From: CAMLFJ01 sp040902305
Lineage (GTDB): Bacteria; Methylomirabilota; Methylomirabilia; Rokubacteriales; CSP1-6
DNA length: 52,602 bases
Direction of reading: 5' to 3'
NCBI GenBank assembly: GCA_040902305.1
Contig: JBBDXN010000010.1
Span: 1-52,602, forward strand
This document shows, one piece after another, positions 33,204-42,202 of the stretch. Each line of letters starts with the position of its first letter. Position 1 is the first letter of the stretch. Under the pieces are notes generated by a model. It was given only the letters and a program-made list of their open reading frames with translations. It had not been told where the DNA came from and ran no database searches. The position numbers and the translations under genes are program-made.

Positions 33204-34684
33204 CGTCGGTCTCGCGCATCCTCGCGGTCTGGCTCACGCCGGCGGTGATGCTGGCGGTGCCGGCCGGCCTCGCCGGGCGCGGGCCCGACGGGCTCTGGCT
33301 CGGGCTCGTGGTGACCCTGGTCCCGCTGATCGTCCTGGGGCTCGGCGCCGGCCGCCCGACGGCGCCGCCGGGCGACGCCTTCCGGACCGGCGCGACGCTC
33401 TTCCCGGTGGTAACGCTCCTGATCACGGTCGGCGTGCTGCTCTGGGCGAATATCGCCCTCGCGGGGGACGTGGCCGCGTGGCTCGGCGCGCGCCGCTGGC
33501 AAGGCATCGTCGTCGCGGCGGCGGCCGGCTGGCTGCTGACGGCCTGGCGCCCCCTGCGGCGGATGACGCCGCTCCTGCTCGCGGTCGCGTTCGTCGCGGC
33601 GGCGGCGGCGCTGCTTCAGCTCGCCTGGGCCCTCGGGCTCGGCCCGTTCGCGGTGTGGGAGCGCGTGGCCACCCAGCCCGCGTTCCGGTTCCCGCCCTCG
33701 AGCCCCTGGGTCACCAGCGGGCGGGACCTCGGCGCGGTTCGCGGGGGCAGGCCGCTGGTGTTCGACGAGGTCCACCGCCTCATCGCGCCCGCCGGGGGGG
33801 TGCTCCGCGCGCTCACGCGGGACGGCACCCGTCTCGCCGAGATCGAGTGGGCGCTCGCGCCCGGACAGATGGTGACGTTGCGCGCGGGCGACCAGATCAC
33901 GCCCGGCTCCGCGCTGCGCCTCCGGTTCGAGGCCGACAAGCGGGTGCCGGGCGCGCCGGCTTCGGGGATGGCCTGGGCCGAGGGCCGGCCGCGCCGCTGG
34001 CTCGAGCGCGTGGGACTCCTGGTCACCCTGCTCGTCGGCGCCGCCGCGGTGCTGCGCGCGGGCCTCACGGTGCGCCTGTCCCGGGACGGCGTCGGCTTCG
34101 TGGCGGGCGGGCTCTTGCTCGCGTTCGCGTGGGCGCAGGCGTGGGCCCTCTACGCGATGATCCAGGCGCCCGACGTCCTCCTCGGCGGGGTCACGCTCGA
34201 GCGGCTGATCGAGCTGCCCGCGCCCGCGCTCTTCGCCGAGCCCTGGCGCCGGACGCTGCAGGCGGTGCTGCTCGTCGCGGGGCTCGCCGCGTTCCTCGCC
34301 TCGAGCCTGGCGCTGCGAGAGCGGCTCGGGGCGCTCGACTCCACCGGGGGCGGCGAGATCGGGCATGATCCGGGTCTCTGGGCCGGGCTCTTCGGGGGCG
34401 CGGCCCTCGCGAGCCTCTGGCCGGTCGATCCCTGGGCGCTGAGCCTCCTCGCGCTCGGCGGCGCCGGCTGCGCCCTCGGGCCGGCCGCGCTCTGGCCGCC
34501 GGCCCAAGGGCGCACCGCCGCCACCGCCGGCGTGGTCGGGCTCATCGTGTTCGCCAGCTTCGCCGCCGCGCAGCTCGGCGAGTCGAGCGGCGGCCGGCTT
34601 GCCACCGCCGTCGCCTACCCGGCGCTCGTCGCGGCGCCCGCCGGATTCTTCGTGCTCTGGCTGGGACGGCGCGCGCGCCGCTGA
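33200..34684 (+). CDS. Polytopic membrane protein of unknown function
   Basis: A 494-residue protein with about ten hydrophobic segments. The first four or five lie in residues 5-155. Then comes a soluble segment of about 110 residues (roughly 160-270, including RPLVFDEVHRLIAPAGG, GQMVTLRAGDQITPG and LRLRFEADKRVPG) that reads like a beta-rich domain, followed by more membrane helices. The split membrane-soluble-membrane plan could be a sensor or assembly protein. I recognise no family. The start ATG 33200 overlaps the upstream stop, and the MFS gene follows 2 bases later. Confidence 0.72.
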   Translation: MTSVSRILAVWLTPAVMLAVPAGLAGRGPDGLWLGLVVTLVPLIVLGLGAGRPTAPPGDAFRTGATLFPVVTLLITVGVLLWANIALAGDVAAWLGARRWQGIVVAAAAGWLLTAWRPLRRMTPLLLAVAFVAAAAALLQLAWALGLGPFAVWERVATQPAFRFPPSSPWVTSGRDLGAVRGGRPLVFDEVHRLIAPAGGVLRALTRDGTRLAEIEWALAPGQMVTLRAGDQITPGSALRLRFEADKRVPGAPASGMAWAEGRPRRWLERVGLLVTLLVGAAAVLRAGLTVRLSRDGVGFVAGGLLLAFAWAQAWALYAMIQAPDVLLGGVTLERLIELPAPALFAEPWRRTLQAVLLVAGLAAFLASSLALRERLGALDSTGGGEIGHDPGLWAGLFGGAALASLWPVDPWALSLLALGGAGCALGPAALWPPAQGRTAATAGVVGLIVFASFAAAQLGESSGGRLATAVAYPALVAAPAGFFVLWLGRRARR

Positions 34685-34686
34685 TC

Positions 34687-35856
34687 GTGGCGCCGCTGCT
34701 CACCCCGGCGGTCGCCGCCTGCCTCGCCATCTCGGGTGGCGTGCACGTGGTCGTCTACCTGCTCAACGCCACTTTGCCCCTGCACCTGGTCGCGCTCGGG
34801 GGCAGCAAGATCCAGGTGGGCCTGCTCTTCGCGGTGGCGACGACGGTGTCGATGGTCCTGCGTCCGCTCGTGGGCGGCTGGGTGGATCGCTTCGGGGCGC
34901 GCCCGGTGATGCTGCCCGGGGCGGCGGTGCTCCTCGCCACTCTCCTCCTGCTCCCGCTTGTCGCGACTCCCGCCGCGTACATTGCCCTGATGGCGGGTCT
35001 CGGCTTCGGCAATGGGCTGCTCGCCACCGCGGCGGGGGTGCTCGTGGCGCAGGCCAGCCCGGCGAGCCGGCGGGGCGAGGCGCTGAACGTCTACTTCCTG
35101 GCGACCGCGCTCTCCTTCGCGGCGGGTGCTCCGCTCGGGCTGGCCCTCTACGCGGGCGGCGGCATCCGTCGCTGCTTCGTCGCCGCGGGGGCCCTCGGGG
35201 CGCTGATCGCGGTGCTCATCCTGACTCTGAAGCCACGCGCCACCGCACCCGCGTCACTGCAGGCGTTTCGCTGGTTCAGCCGCCGCGCGCTCCCCGCCGC
35301 GGCCACTGTGGTCTGCGTGAACGTCGGGTACAGCTCGATCTACGCCTTCCTGCCGCTCTACGCGCTGGCCTCGGGGCTCGACGGCAACCTCGGCTGGTTC
35401 TACGTGCTCTTCTCGGTCTGCATCATCACCGGGCGGCTCACGCTCCGCGGGCTGTCCGACCGGATCGGGCGGGCGCAGGTCATCGTGCCCGCGGTGGCGG
35501 CCACCCTGCTGAGCTATCTGCTTCTCGCGCTGCCGCCCCGGGTGCCGACGCTGGCCGCGGCGGCGGTCCTGCTCGGCGCCGGGGTGGCCCTGTTCTATCC
35601 GACCCTCCTGGCGCTCCTGGTGGACCGGACACCGGAGGCCGAGCGCGGCTCCGCCATGGGCACGCTGTCCGGCTCCTTCGACCTCGGCAGCGTGCTCGGC
35701 TCGCTGCTGGTCGGGCTCACGGTGGATCGCGTCTCGTTCGGCGCCGGCTTTCACATCGCGGCGGCGGGGGCGCTCGCCGGGCTCGTGCTGTTCGTGCTGG
35801 CCGAGCGGCGCGTGGCAGGGCGGGCGGTTTTACCCCGATCCGCCTCGGGGGTATGA
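34687..35856 (+). CDS. MFS transporter
   Basis: A 389-residue major facilitator protein starting at GTG 34687. Twelve hydrophobic helices are discernible. The conserved loop between helices 2 and 3 reads RPLVGGWVDRFGARPVML and its counterpart in the second half GRLTLRGLSDRIGRAQVIV. LVDRTPEAERGSAMGTLSGSFDLGSVLG near helix 10 is typical of drug/metabolite efflux-type members. Substrate is unknown. The end of the gene overlaps the putative uvrA promoter. Confidence 0.9.
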   Translation: MAPLLTPAVAACLAISGGVHVVVYLLNATLPLHLVALGGSKIQVGLLFAVATTVSMVLRPLVGGWVDRFGARPVMLPGAAVLLATLLLLPLVATPAAYIALMAGLGFGNGLLATAAGVLVAQASPASRRGEALNVYFLATALSFAAGAPLGLALYAGGGIRRCFVAAGALGALIAVLILTLKPRATAPASLQAFRWFSRRALPAAATVVCVNVGYSSIYAFLPLYALASGLDGNLGWFYVLFSVCIITGRLTLRGLSDRIGRAQVIVPAVAATLLSYLLLALPPRVPTLAAAAVLLGAGVALFYPTLLALLVDRTPEAERGSAMGTLSGSFDLGSVLGSLLVGLTVDRVSFGAGFHIAAAGALAGLVLFVLAERRVAGRAVLPRSASGV

Positions 35857-35857
35857 T
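35828..35857 (+). promoter_or_regulatory. Putative uvrA promoter, leaderless type
   Basis: TTTTAC (35828-35833), an 18-base spacer and TATGAT (35852-35857) lie just before ATG 35867, partly inside the end of the MFS gene. The -10 ends 9 bases before the ATG, so transcription would begin at or next to the start codon. No SOS-type operator was recognised. Confidence 0.4.
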
Positions 35858-35866
35858 GTAGCGTCC

Positions 35867-38641
35867 ATGGCCAACGACCGCATCATCGTCCGCGGGGCCC
35901 GCGAGCACAATCTCAAGGCGATCGATCTCGAGATTCCCCGCGACCAGCTCGTGGTGATCACCGGGCTGTCCGGATCGGGCAAGTCCTCGCTCGCCTTCGA
36001 CACCATCTATGCTGAAGGGCAGCGCCGTTATGTCGAGTCGCTGTCGGCCTACGCGCGCCAGTTCCTCGAGCAAATGGAGAAACCGGACGTGGACTCCATC
36101 GAGGGGCTCTCCCCGGCCATCTCGATCGAGCAGAAGACGACCTCCAAGAACCCGCGGTCCACGGTGGGCACCGTCACCGAGATCTACGATTACCTCCGGG
36201 TGCTCTTCGCGCGGATCGGCATCCCGCACTGTCCCCAGTGCGGCAACGTCATCTCGGCCCAAACCGTGCAGCAGATGGTGGATCGGGTGATGACCCTGCC
36301 GGTGGGCAGCCGGCTGGTGATCCTCTCGCCCATCGTGCGCGGGCGCAAGGGCGAGTACCGCAAGCTCTTCTTCGACCTGCGCCGGCAGGGCTACGTGCGG
36401 GTGCGGGTCAATGGGCAGCTTCGCGAGCTGACCGAGGACATCGAGCTGGCGAAGACCAAGAAGCACACCATCGAGGTGGTGGTGGACCGGCTGGTGGTCA
36501 AGGACAACCTCGGGGGGCGCCTGGCCGACTCGCTCGAGACCGCGCTCCGGCTGGCCGACGGGATCGTGCAGGTGGAGGTGCCCGACGGGCCCTCCTTCCT
36601 CTTCTCCGAGCGGCTGGCCTGCGCCGGCTGCGGCATCTCCTTCCCGGAGGTGTCGCCGCGCATGTTCTCGTTCAACAATCCCTACGGGGCCTGCCCGGAC
36701 TGCGGCGGCATCGGCACGCGCTACGAGATCGATCCCGAGCGGGTGGTGCCGGACGGCACCAAGACCCTGGCGGGGGGCGCGCTGCGGCCCTGGGCGGGGC
36801 CGGCCGCGTCCTCGATCTTCAAGCAGACCCTGCGCGTGCTCGCGAAGCGTCACGGCGTGAGCCTCGACACCCCGTGGGCCAGGCTGCCCAGGAAGGCGCG
36901 CGACATCATCCTGTTCGGCGAGCCGGACGACGGCTTCGAGGGCGTCGTGAAGCTGCTGGACCGCCGGTACAAGGAGACGGTGTCCGAGGACACCCGCGGC
37001 GAGGTCGAGCAGTTCATGGCCGAGCGGGCCTGCCCCACCTGCGGCGGCTCCCGGCTGCGCCCGGAGACGCTCTCGGTCAAGATCGCGGGCCGCTCGATCG
37101 CCGACGTGGTGCGCTTTCCCATCAAGGCGGCGCGCCAGTTCTTCGACACCCTGACCCTGTCCGAGCGCGAGATGGCCATCGCGCGCCGCGTGCTCAAGGA
37201 GATCCGCGAGCGGCTGGGCTTCCTGTCCCAGGTCGGGCTCGACTACCTGACCCTCGACCGGCCCGCCGCGAGCCTGTCGGGCGGAGAAGGGCAGCGCATC
37301 CGGCTCGCGACCCAGATCGGCTCCAGCCTGGTCGGGGTCCTCTACATCCTGGACGAGCCCTCCATCGGCCTCCACCAGCGCGACAACGGCCGATTGCTCG
37401 ACACGCTCAAGCGCCTGCGGGACCTCGGCAACACGGTGCTGGTGGTGGAGCACGACGAGGAGACCATGCGGGCCGCCGACTACGTGGTGGACCTGGGCCC
37501 CGGTGCGGGCGAGCTGGGCGGGCACGTGGTCGCGGTGGGCACCCCCGACGAGGTGATGGCGAACCCGGACTCGCTCACCGGGCGGTTCCTGGCCGGGGTG
37601 GAGCGCATCGCGGTGCCCGCCCTCCGCCGGAAGGCCAACGGCAAGGTCGTGATCGTCCACAATCCCCGCGAGCACAATCTCAAGGGCATGAGCGTGAAGA
37701 TCCCGCTCGGCACCTTCACCGCGATCACCGGCGTGTCGGGCTCCGGCAAGTCCACGCTGGTCAACGACATCCTGTACCGGGCGCTGGCCTCGATGCTCCA
37801 CCGCGCGCAGGACCGGCCGGGGGCCCACGACCGGATCGAGGGCGCGCAGCATCTCGACAAGGTCATCGACATCGACCAGTCGCCGATCGGGCGGACGCCG
37901 CGGTCGAATCCGGCGACCTACACCGGGGTCTTCACGCTGATCCGCACGCTGCTCGCGCGCACTCCCGACGCGCGGGTGCGCGGCTACCAGCCGGGCCGCT
38001 TCTCATTCAACGTCAAGGGCGGGCGCTGCGAGGCCTGCCAGGGTGACGGGCTCGTCAAGATCGAGATGCACTTCCTGCCCGACGTCTACGTCACGTGCGA
38101 GGTCTGCCGCGCCAAGCGCTACAATCGCGAGACGCTCGAGGTGCGCTACAAGGGCAAGAACATCGCCGACATCCTCGACATGACGGTGGCGGAGGCGCTC
38201 ACCTTCTTCGAGCCGGTGCCCTCCATCAAGCAGAAGCTCCAGACGCTGCACGACGTCGGCCTCGACTACATCCGCCTCGGCCAGGCCGCCACCACGCTTT
38301 CCGGCGGCGAGGCCCAGCGGGTGAAGCTGGCCACCGAGCTGAGCCGTCGGGCCACCGGGCGCACGCTCTACATCCTGGACGAGCCCACCACCGGGCTGCA
38401 CTTCGCCGACATCCGGCGTCTCTTGGAAGTCCTCAACCAGTTGGTGGATCAGGGCAATACGGTGGTGATCATCGAGCACAACATGGACGTCATCAAGACC
38501 GCGGATTGGGTCATCGATCTGGGTCCCGAAGGCGGCAACGAGGGGGGCAAGGTGATCGCGTCGGGCACGCCCGAGGACGTGGCCCGCCAGGCCGCGTCCT
38601 ACACCGGCCAATTCCTGGCCCGGACCCTCAAGGCCAGCTGA
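35867..38641 (+). CDS. uvrA: Excinuclease ABC subunit A
   Basis: A 924-residue UvrA, the damage-recognition ATPase of nucleotide excision repair. Both ABC modules are complete: Walker A GLSGSGKSSLAFDTIYAEGQ near residue 33 and GVSGSGKSTLVNDILY near 623, and signatures LSGGEGQRIRLATQIG (Ala of the usual GEAQR is Gly) and LSGGEAQRVKLATEL. Zinc modules show CPQCGN, CAGCG..CPDCGG, CPTCGG and CEACQGDG..CEVCRAKRY. The length is about 20 residues less than E. coli UvrA. No Shine-Dalgarno sequence precedes the ATG. Confidence 0.98.
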   Translation: MANDRIIVRGAREHNLKAIDLEIPRDQLVVITGLSGSGKSSLAFDTIYAEGQRRYVESLSAYARQFLEQMEKPDVDSIEGLSPAISIEQKTTSKNPRSTVGTVTEIYDYLRVLFARIGIPHCPQCGNVISAQTVQQMVDRVMTLPVGSRLVILSPIVRGRKGEYRKLFFDLRRQGYVRVRVNGQLRELTEDIELAKTKKHTIEVVVDRLVVKDNLGGRLADSLETALRLADGIVQVEVPDGPSFLFSERLACAGCGISFPEVSPRMFSFNNPYGACPDCGGIGTRYEIDPERVVPDGTKTLAGGALRPWAGPAASSIFKQTLRVLAKRHGVSLDTPWARLPRKARDIILFGEPDDGFEGVVKLLDRRYKETVSEDTRGEVEQFMAERACPTCGGSRLRPETLSVKIAGRSIADVVRFPIKAARQFFDTLTLSEREMAIARRVLKEIRERLGFLSQVGLDYLTLDRPAASLSGGEGQRIRLATQIGSSLVGVLYILDEPSIGLHQRDNGRLLDTLKRLRDLGNTVLVVEHDEETMRAADYVVDLGPGAGELGGHVVAVGTPDEVMANPDSLTGRFLAGVERIAVPALRRKANGKVVIVHNPREHNLKGMSVKIPLGTFTAITGVSGSGKSTLVNDILYRALASMLHRAQDRPGAHDRIEGAQHLDKVIDIDQSPIGRTPRSNPATYTGVFTLIRTLLARTPDARVRGYQPGRFSFNVKGGRCEACQGDGLVKIEMHFLPDVYVTCEVCRAKRYNRETLEVRYKGKNIADILDMTVAEALTFFEPVPSIKQKLQTLHDVGLDYIRLGQAATTLSGGEAQRVKLATELSRRATGRTLYILDEPTTGLHFADIRRLLEVLNQLVDQGNTVVIIEHNMDVIKTADWVIDLGPEGGNEGGKVIASGTPEDVARQAASYTGQFLARTLKAS

Positions 38642-38666
38642 TGGTCATGGGCAAGAGGAACCCGTC

Positions 38667-38737
38667 ACCCCGGCCCTCTCCCCAGAGGGGAGAGGGAGAA
38701 GGTTACCCTCGCCCCCGGAGGGGGAGAGAGCCGGGTC
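38667..38737. repeat. GC-rich hairpin repeat, copy 6, with a second adjacent hairpin
   Basis: CCCTCTCCCC (38674-38683), loop AGA, GGGGAGAGGG (38687-38696), then a second weaker hairpin CCCTCGCCCCC / GGAGGGGGAGAG. It fills most of the 115-base gap between uvrA and pyk. Confidence 0.86.
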
Positions 38738-38756
38738 AGGGGACGCGAGGTCACGC

Positions 38757-40175
38757 ATGAGACGCACGAAGATCGTCTGCACCATCGGCCCCGCCAGCAG
38801 CCGGCCGGAGATGCTCGACCGACTGGTGACGGCCGGCATGGACGTGGCCCGTCTCAACTTCTCCCACGGCACGCACGCCGAGCACGCCGAGGTCATCCGC
38901 GCGATCCGGGAAGGGGAAGCCCGCTGGGGCCGCCCGATCACCATCCTGCAGGATCTCCAGGGCCCCAAGGTGCGCCTGGGCACCTTCGTGGGCGGGCAGG
39001 CCATGCTCCTGCCGGGCGAGCACTTCGTCCTGACCACCCGCACCGTGAAGGGGACGGCCTCCCGCAGCTCGCTCAATCATCCCGAGTTCCTCGCCGCCCT
39101 GCGGCCGGGAGACGCGGTCTGGATGGACGACGGCATGATCCAGCTCGTCGTCGAGCAGGTGGAGGACGGCGAGGTCCGGTGCCGCATCGTCTCGGGCGGG
39201 CCGGTCTCGGACCACAAGGGCGTATCCTTCCCGCGGCTCCCGGTGCCGGTGTCCTGCCTGGCTCCGAAGGACCGCGAGGACCTCCGCTTCGGCATCGAGC
39301 AGGGCGTGGACTACGTGGCCATCTCCTTCGTCCGCTCGGCCGCCGACATCCAGGAGGTCCGCAAGTTCCTCCACGACCAGGGCGCCAACATCCCGATCGT
39401 GGCCAAGCTCGAGCGGGCGGAGATCGTGGCGAACCTGCAGGGCATGCTGCCGCTGGTGGACGCGGTTATGGTGGCGCGGGGCGACCTCGGGGTGGAGGTG
39501 CCGCTCGAGGAAGTGCCGATCATCCAGAAGGACGTGATCCGCCAGGCCCGCCAGAGCAAGGTGCCAGTGATCGTGGCCACCCAGATGCTGGAGTCCATGG
39601 TCACGCACTCGCGCCCGACGCGCGCCGAGGTGAGCGACGTGGCCACCGCCATCTTCGACGGGGCCGACGCCATCATGCTCTCCGCCGAGACCGCCACCGG
39701 CCGCTTCCCGGTGGAGACGGTGCAGGTGATGGCCCGCATCGCCGAGCGGGCCGAGCGGGCCGCACCCCTCGCCGGCGCGTCGCGGCCGCGGCCCGAGGCC
39801 TACGGGTTCCCGGAGGCGGTGGCGGAGGCGGCCTGCCAGGCGGCCCGGCTGCTCCACGCGAAGGTGATCGTGGCCTTTACCCAGTCGGGTTTCAGCGCGC
39901 GGCTCATTTCCCAGGATCGGCCCGAGGTGCCGATCATGGCGCTGACGCCGTACTCGGAGGTGCAGCGGCGGCTCGGCCTGTTCTGGGGGGTGTCCTCCCG
40001 GCTCGTGCACAAGGTGGAGACCACCGACGAGATGATCGAGGAAGTGGAGGCCACCCTGCTCGGCGACGGCACCGTGCGCAACGACGACGTGATCGTGATC
40101 ATCTCGGGGGCGCCGATGTGGGTGACCGGCACCACGAACCTCCTCAAGCTTCACCGCGTGGGCGATCGCCGCTAG
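38757..40175 (+). CDS. pyk: Pyruvate kinase
   Basis: A 472-residue glycolytic enzyme converting phosphoenolpyruvate and ADP to pyruvate and ATP. It shows RRTKIVCTIGPASSRPEML, VARLNFSHGTHAEH, the active-site stretch IPIVAKLERAEIVANL with the catalytic Lys, VMVARGDLGVEVPLEEVPIIQK, VATQMLESMVTHSRPTRAEVSDVA and DGADAIMLSAETATGRFPVE. The C-terminal domain (VAFTQSGFSARLIS) is present. Length matches type II enzymes. Confidence 0.97.
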   Translation: MRRTKIVCTIGPASSRPEMLDRLVTAGMDVARLNFSHGTHAEHAEVIRAIREGEARWGRPITILQDLQGPKVRLGTFVGGQAMLLPGEHFVLTTRTVKGTASRSSLNHPEFLAALRPGDAVWMDDGMIQLVVEQVEDGEVRCRIVSGGPVSDHKGVSFPRLPVPVSCLAPKDREDLRFGIEQGVDYVAISFVRSAADIQEVRKFLHDQGANIPIVAKLERAEIVANLQGMLPLVDAVMVARGDLGVEVPLEEVPIIQKDVIRQARQSKVPVIVATQMLESMVTHSRPTRAEVSDVATAIFDGADAIMLSAETATGRFPVETVQVMARIAERAERAAPLAGASRPRPEAYGFPEAVAEAACQAARLLHAKVIVAFTQSGFSARLISQDRPEVPIMALTPYSEVQRRLGLFWGVSSRLVHKVETTDEMIEEVEATLLGDGTVRNDDVIVIISGAPMWVTGTTNLLKLHRVGDRR

Positions 40176-40178
40176 CCC

Positions 40179-40252
40179 GGGGTCAGGTCTTACATTCCGA
40201 CAATCGGCTAGCCAGGGTCACGACGAAATGTCGGAATGTAAGACCTGACCCC
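40179..40252. repeat. Perfect 24-bp inverted repeat with 26-base loop
   Basis: The left arm 40179-40202 begins GGGGTCAGGTCTTACATTCC and the right arm 40229-40252 is its exact reverse complement. It lies in the 94-base gap between pyk and the PaaG-like gene. Its GGGGTCAGGTCTT end resembles, from memory, dispersed elements associated with IS200-like REP transposases; no transposase is in this window. As RNA it would be a very stable hairpin, but there is no terminal U run. Confidence 0.92.
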
Positions 40253-40269
40253 ACCCATAGGAGAGTGAT

Positions 40270-41058
40270 ATGGCGTACGAGACATTGCGCTACGAGGTGA
40301 AGGACGGCATCGGCACCATCACGTTGAACCGGCCGGAGGCGTACAACGCGTTGAATCTGGCGCTGGGGCGGGATCTGTTTCACGCCGCGCTGGAGGTGGA
40401 CGAGGATCGAGCGGTGCGGTGCATCGTGATCACCGGGGCGGGGAAGGCGTTCTGCGCGGGCGGGGACGTGAAGGACTTCGCGGACAATCCGGACCGGATC
40501 GGGATCCTGGTCAAGGAGCTGACGACCTACCTGCACGGGGCGGTCTCGCGGCTGTCGCGGGCCATGAAGCCGGTGATCATGGCGGTCAACGGCATCGCGG
40601 CGGGTGGCGGGATGAGCTTCGCGCTCTCGGGGGACCTGGTGGTGGCCGCGGAGTCGGCGAAGTTCACCATGGCGTACTCGAAGATCGCCGCGTCGCCGGA
40701 CGGGTCCTCGTCGTATTTCCTGCCGCGCATGATCGGGCTGCGGCGCGCGCTGGAGCTGCACTACACCAACCGCGTGCTCTCGGCCCGCGAGGCGATGGAG
40801 TGGGGGCTGGTCAACCGGGTGCACCCGGACGCCGAGTTCCCGGCCGCCGTCGCCGGCCTGGCCCGCGAGCTGGCCCAGGGGCCGACGCAGGCCTTCGGGC
40901 GCGCCAAGCTCCTCTTCCATCAGTCCACCCAGGAGAGCCTGGAGACCCAGATGGAGCTGGAGGCGCAGGCCATCGCGGCCAGCGGCCATACCGAGGACTT
41001 CCGAAACGGCGTGACCGCGTTCGCCCGCAAGCAGCCGGTGACGTTCTCGGGCCGCTAG
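40270..41058 (+). CDS. Enoyl-CoA hydratase/isomerase, PaaG-like
   Basis: A 262-residue crotonase: YEVKDGIGTITLNRPEAYNALNL, ITGAGKAFCAGGDVKDF (oxyanion hole), GIAAGGGMSFALSGDLVVAAESAKF and AYSKIAASPDGSSSYFLPRMIGLRRALEL. The Glu of hydratases is absent at both usual sites, but the Asp of SPDG is the catalytic position of PaaG-type isomerases (ring 1,2-epoxyphenylacetyl-CoA or 2,3-dehydroadipyl-CoA chemistry), so isomerase is preferred over hydratase. AGGAGAG precedes the ATG. Confidence 0.9.
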   Translation: MAYETLRYEVKDGIGTITLNRPEAYNALNLALGRDLFHAALEVDEDRAVRCIVITGAGKAFCAGGDVKDFADNPDRIGILVKELTTYLHGAVSRLSRAMKPVIMAVNGIAAGGGMSFALSGDLVVAAESAKFTMAYSKIAASPDGSSSYFLPRMIGLRRALELHYTNRVLSAREAMEWGLVNRVHPDAEFPAAVAGLARELAQGPTQAFGRAKLLFHQSTQESLETQMELEAQAIAASGHTEDFRNGVTAFARKQPVTFSGR

Positions 41059-41063
41059 GATCC

Positions 41064-41513
41064 GTGGACCGGCTCGATCCCGGCGAGCTCGGCCGCCGGC
41101 TGGACGACATCCTCGCGGCGGCCGAGCGCATGATCCGCGCGGTGCCGGAGGCGGATATGGACGACGCCCTCCGCGACCTGGCCTTCCGCCTCTTCCGGCT
41201 CGGCCTGGGCTTCGCGGACGGCATGGACCTCGGCCGCTTTCCCGAAGCGTGGCGGCGCGAGACGGCCCCCGCCGACCTGCGGGACGGCGCGGCGGTGGCG
41301 CGCTACGGCGCTCTCGTGCGCGGGCGCCTCGCCGGATGGTTCGAGGGCGCCGGGCCGCGGGAGTTCGCGCGGCCCATCGCGGCCCCCGACGGGCCGCTGC
41401 CCGGGCACGAGCTGCTCGAGCGTGTCACCGCCGCCGCGGCGGCGCAGCTCCACCTCCTACGCGACGCGCTCGAGAGCAAGGGGCTCGCGCCGCGAGAGCC
41501 GCTGCCCGGGTAG
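41064..41513 (+). CDS. Hypothetical helical protein, possibly DinB-like
   Basis: A 149-residue, almost all-helical protein starting at GTG 41064, 5 bases after the crotonase. LGRRLDDILAAAERMIRAVPEADMDDALRDLAFRLFRLGLGFADGMD and LPGHELLERVTAAAAAQLHLLRDALESKGL recall the four-helix DinB/MycE-type fold, but the metal-binding histidines are not clear. Assignment is weak. It may share the transcript of the crotonase. Confidence 0.55.
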   Translation: MDRLDPGELGRRLDDILAAAERMIRAVPEADMDDALRDLAFRLFRLGLGFADGMDLGRFPEAWRRETAPADLRDGAAVARYGALVRGRLAGWFEGAGPREFARPIAAPDGPLPGHELLERVTAAAAAQLHLLRDALESKGLAPREPLPG

Positions 41514-41517
41514 CCGC

Positions 41518-41907
41518 GTGACCGTCCCCTGTCCTCGCTGCCGCACCGGCAACCTGCCGAGCCACCGCTTCTGCGTGGCGTGCGGCCAGCCGATTCTCGC
41601 CTCCGGCCCCGCCGACGGGCGCTTCGCCTCGCCGGACGCGTATACCCCACCCCACCTGGCCGAGAAGATCCGCACCGCCCGCGGCACGCTCGAGGGCGAG
41701 CGCAAGCAGGTGACGGTGCTCTTCGCGGACATGAAGGGCTCGCTCGAGCTGCTGGCCGACCGCGATCCCGAGGACGCGCGGCGGATGCTGGATCCGGTGC
41801 TGGCCCTGATGGGTGCCCCAGGCCGAGGCCGGATTGCGCGAGGTCTAGGCGCCGGCTGTCTCGGCCCGGAGACACTTGCCTGGGCTTCGGCCGGCCCGCT
41901 AGAGTGA
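41518..41907 (+). pseudogene. Truncated zinc-ribbon/class III nucleotidyl cyclase gene remnant
   Basis: The frame from GTG 41518 starts with a zinc ribbon (CPRCRTGNLPSHRFCVACGQP) and then FASPDAYTPPHLAEKI and LEGERKQVTVLFADMKGSLELLADRDPEDARRMLDPVL, which is the start of the adenylate/guanylate cyclase domain found in large cyclase-ATPase proteins. The Asp of LFADMKGS is a metal ligand. Homology stops after about 100 residues; the family's central region appears deleted, with LMGAPG joined to unrelated sequence, and the product ends at 129 residues. The ATPase part is gone, so it is almost surely nonfunctional. Confidence 0.8.
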
Positions 41908-41911
41908 CCGC

Positions 41912-42202
41912 GTGGACACGGAGACGCGAGCCTACCTCGACGCCGCGCTGGCAGGGCTTCGGCAGGAGATGAGGGAAACTGCCGGGGAGACCCGCCGGCA
42001 CTTCGAGGTGGTCGGCGAATCGATCCGGTCGGACGTACGGGCGGTCGCGGAAGGCGTCGCGGCCAACTCGGAGGCGATCGAGCGCCTCGGCAGGGACCTG
42101 CGGGCGGAGATGGACTCGCGCTTCACCGCGTCCCACGTGGTCGTCCGGGTGGCGCTCCAGGAGCTCCGGCGCGACATCTACGAGCGCGGGGGCGGGCGCT
42201 GA
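41912..42202 (+). CDS. Small coiled-coil protein, unknown
   Basis: A 96-residue protein from GTG 41912. It is polar and heptad-rich throughout (AALAGLRQEMRETAGETRRHFEVVGESIRSDVRAVAEGVAANSEAIERLGRDLRAEMDSRF), a pattern of long coiled coils, with no membrane segment. Similar short proteins occur in many soil bacterial genomes without known function. It ends back to back with the convergent FGE-like gene with no gap. Confidence 0.65.
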   Translation: MDTETRAYLDAALAGLRQEMRETAGETRRHFEVVGESIRSDVRAVAEGVAANSEAIERLGRDLRAEMDSRFTASHVVVRVALQELRRDIYERGGGR

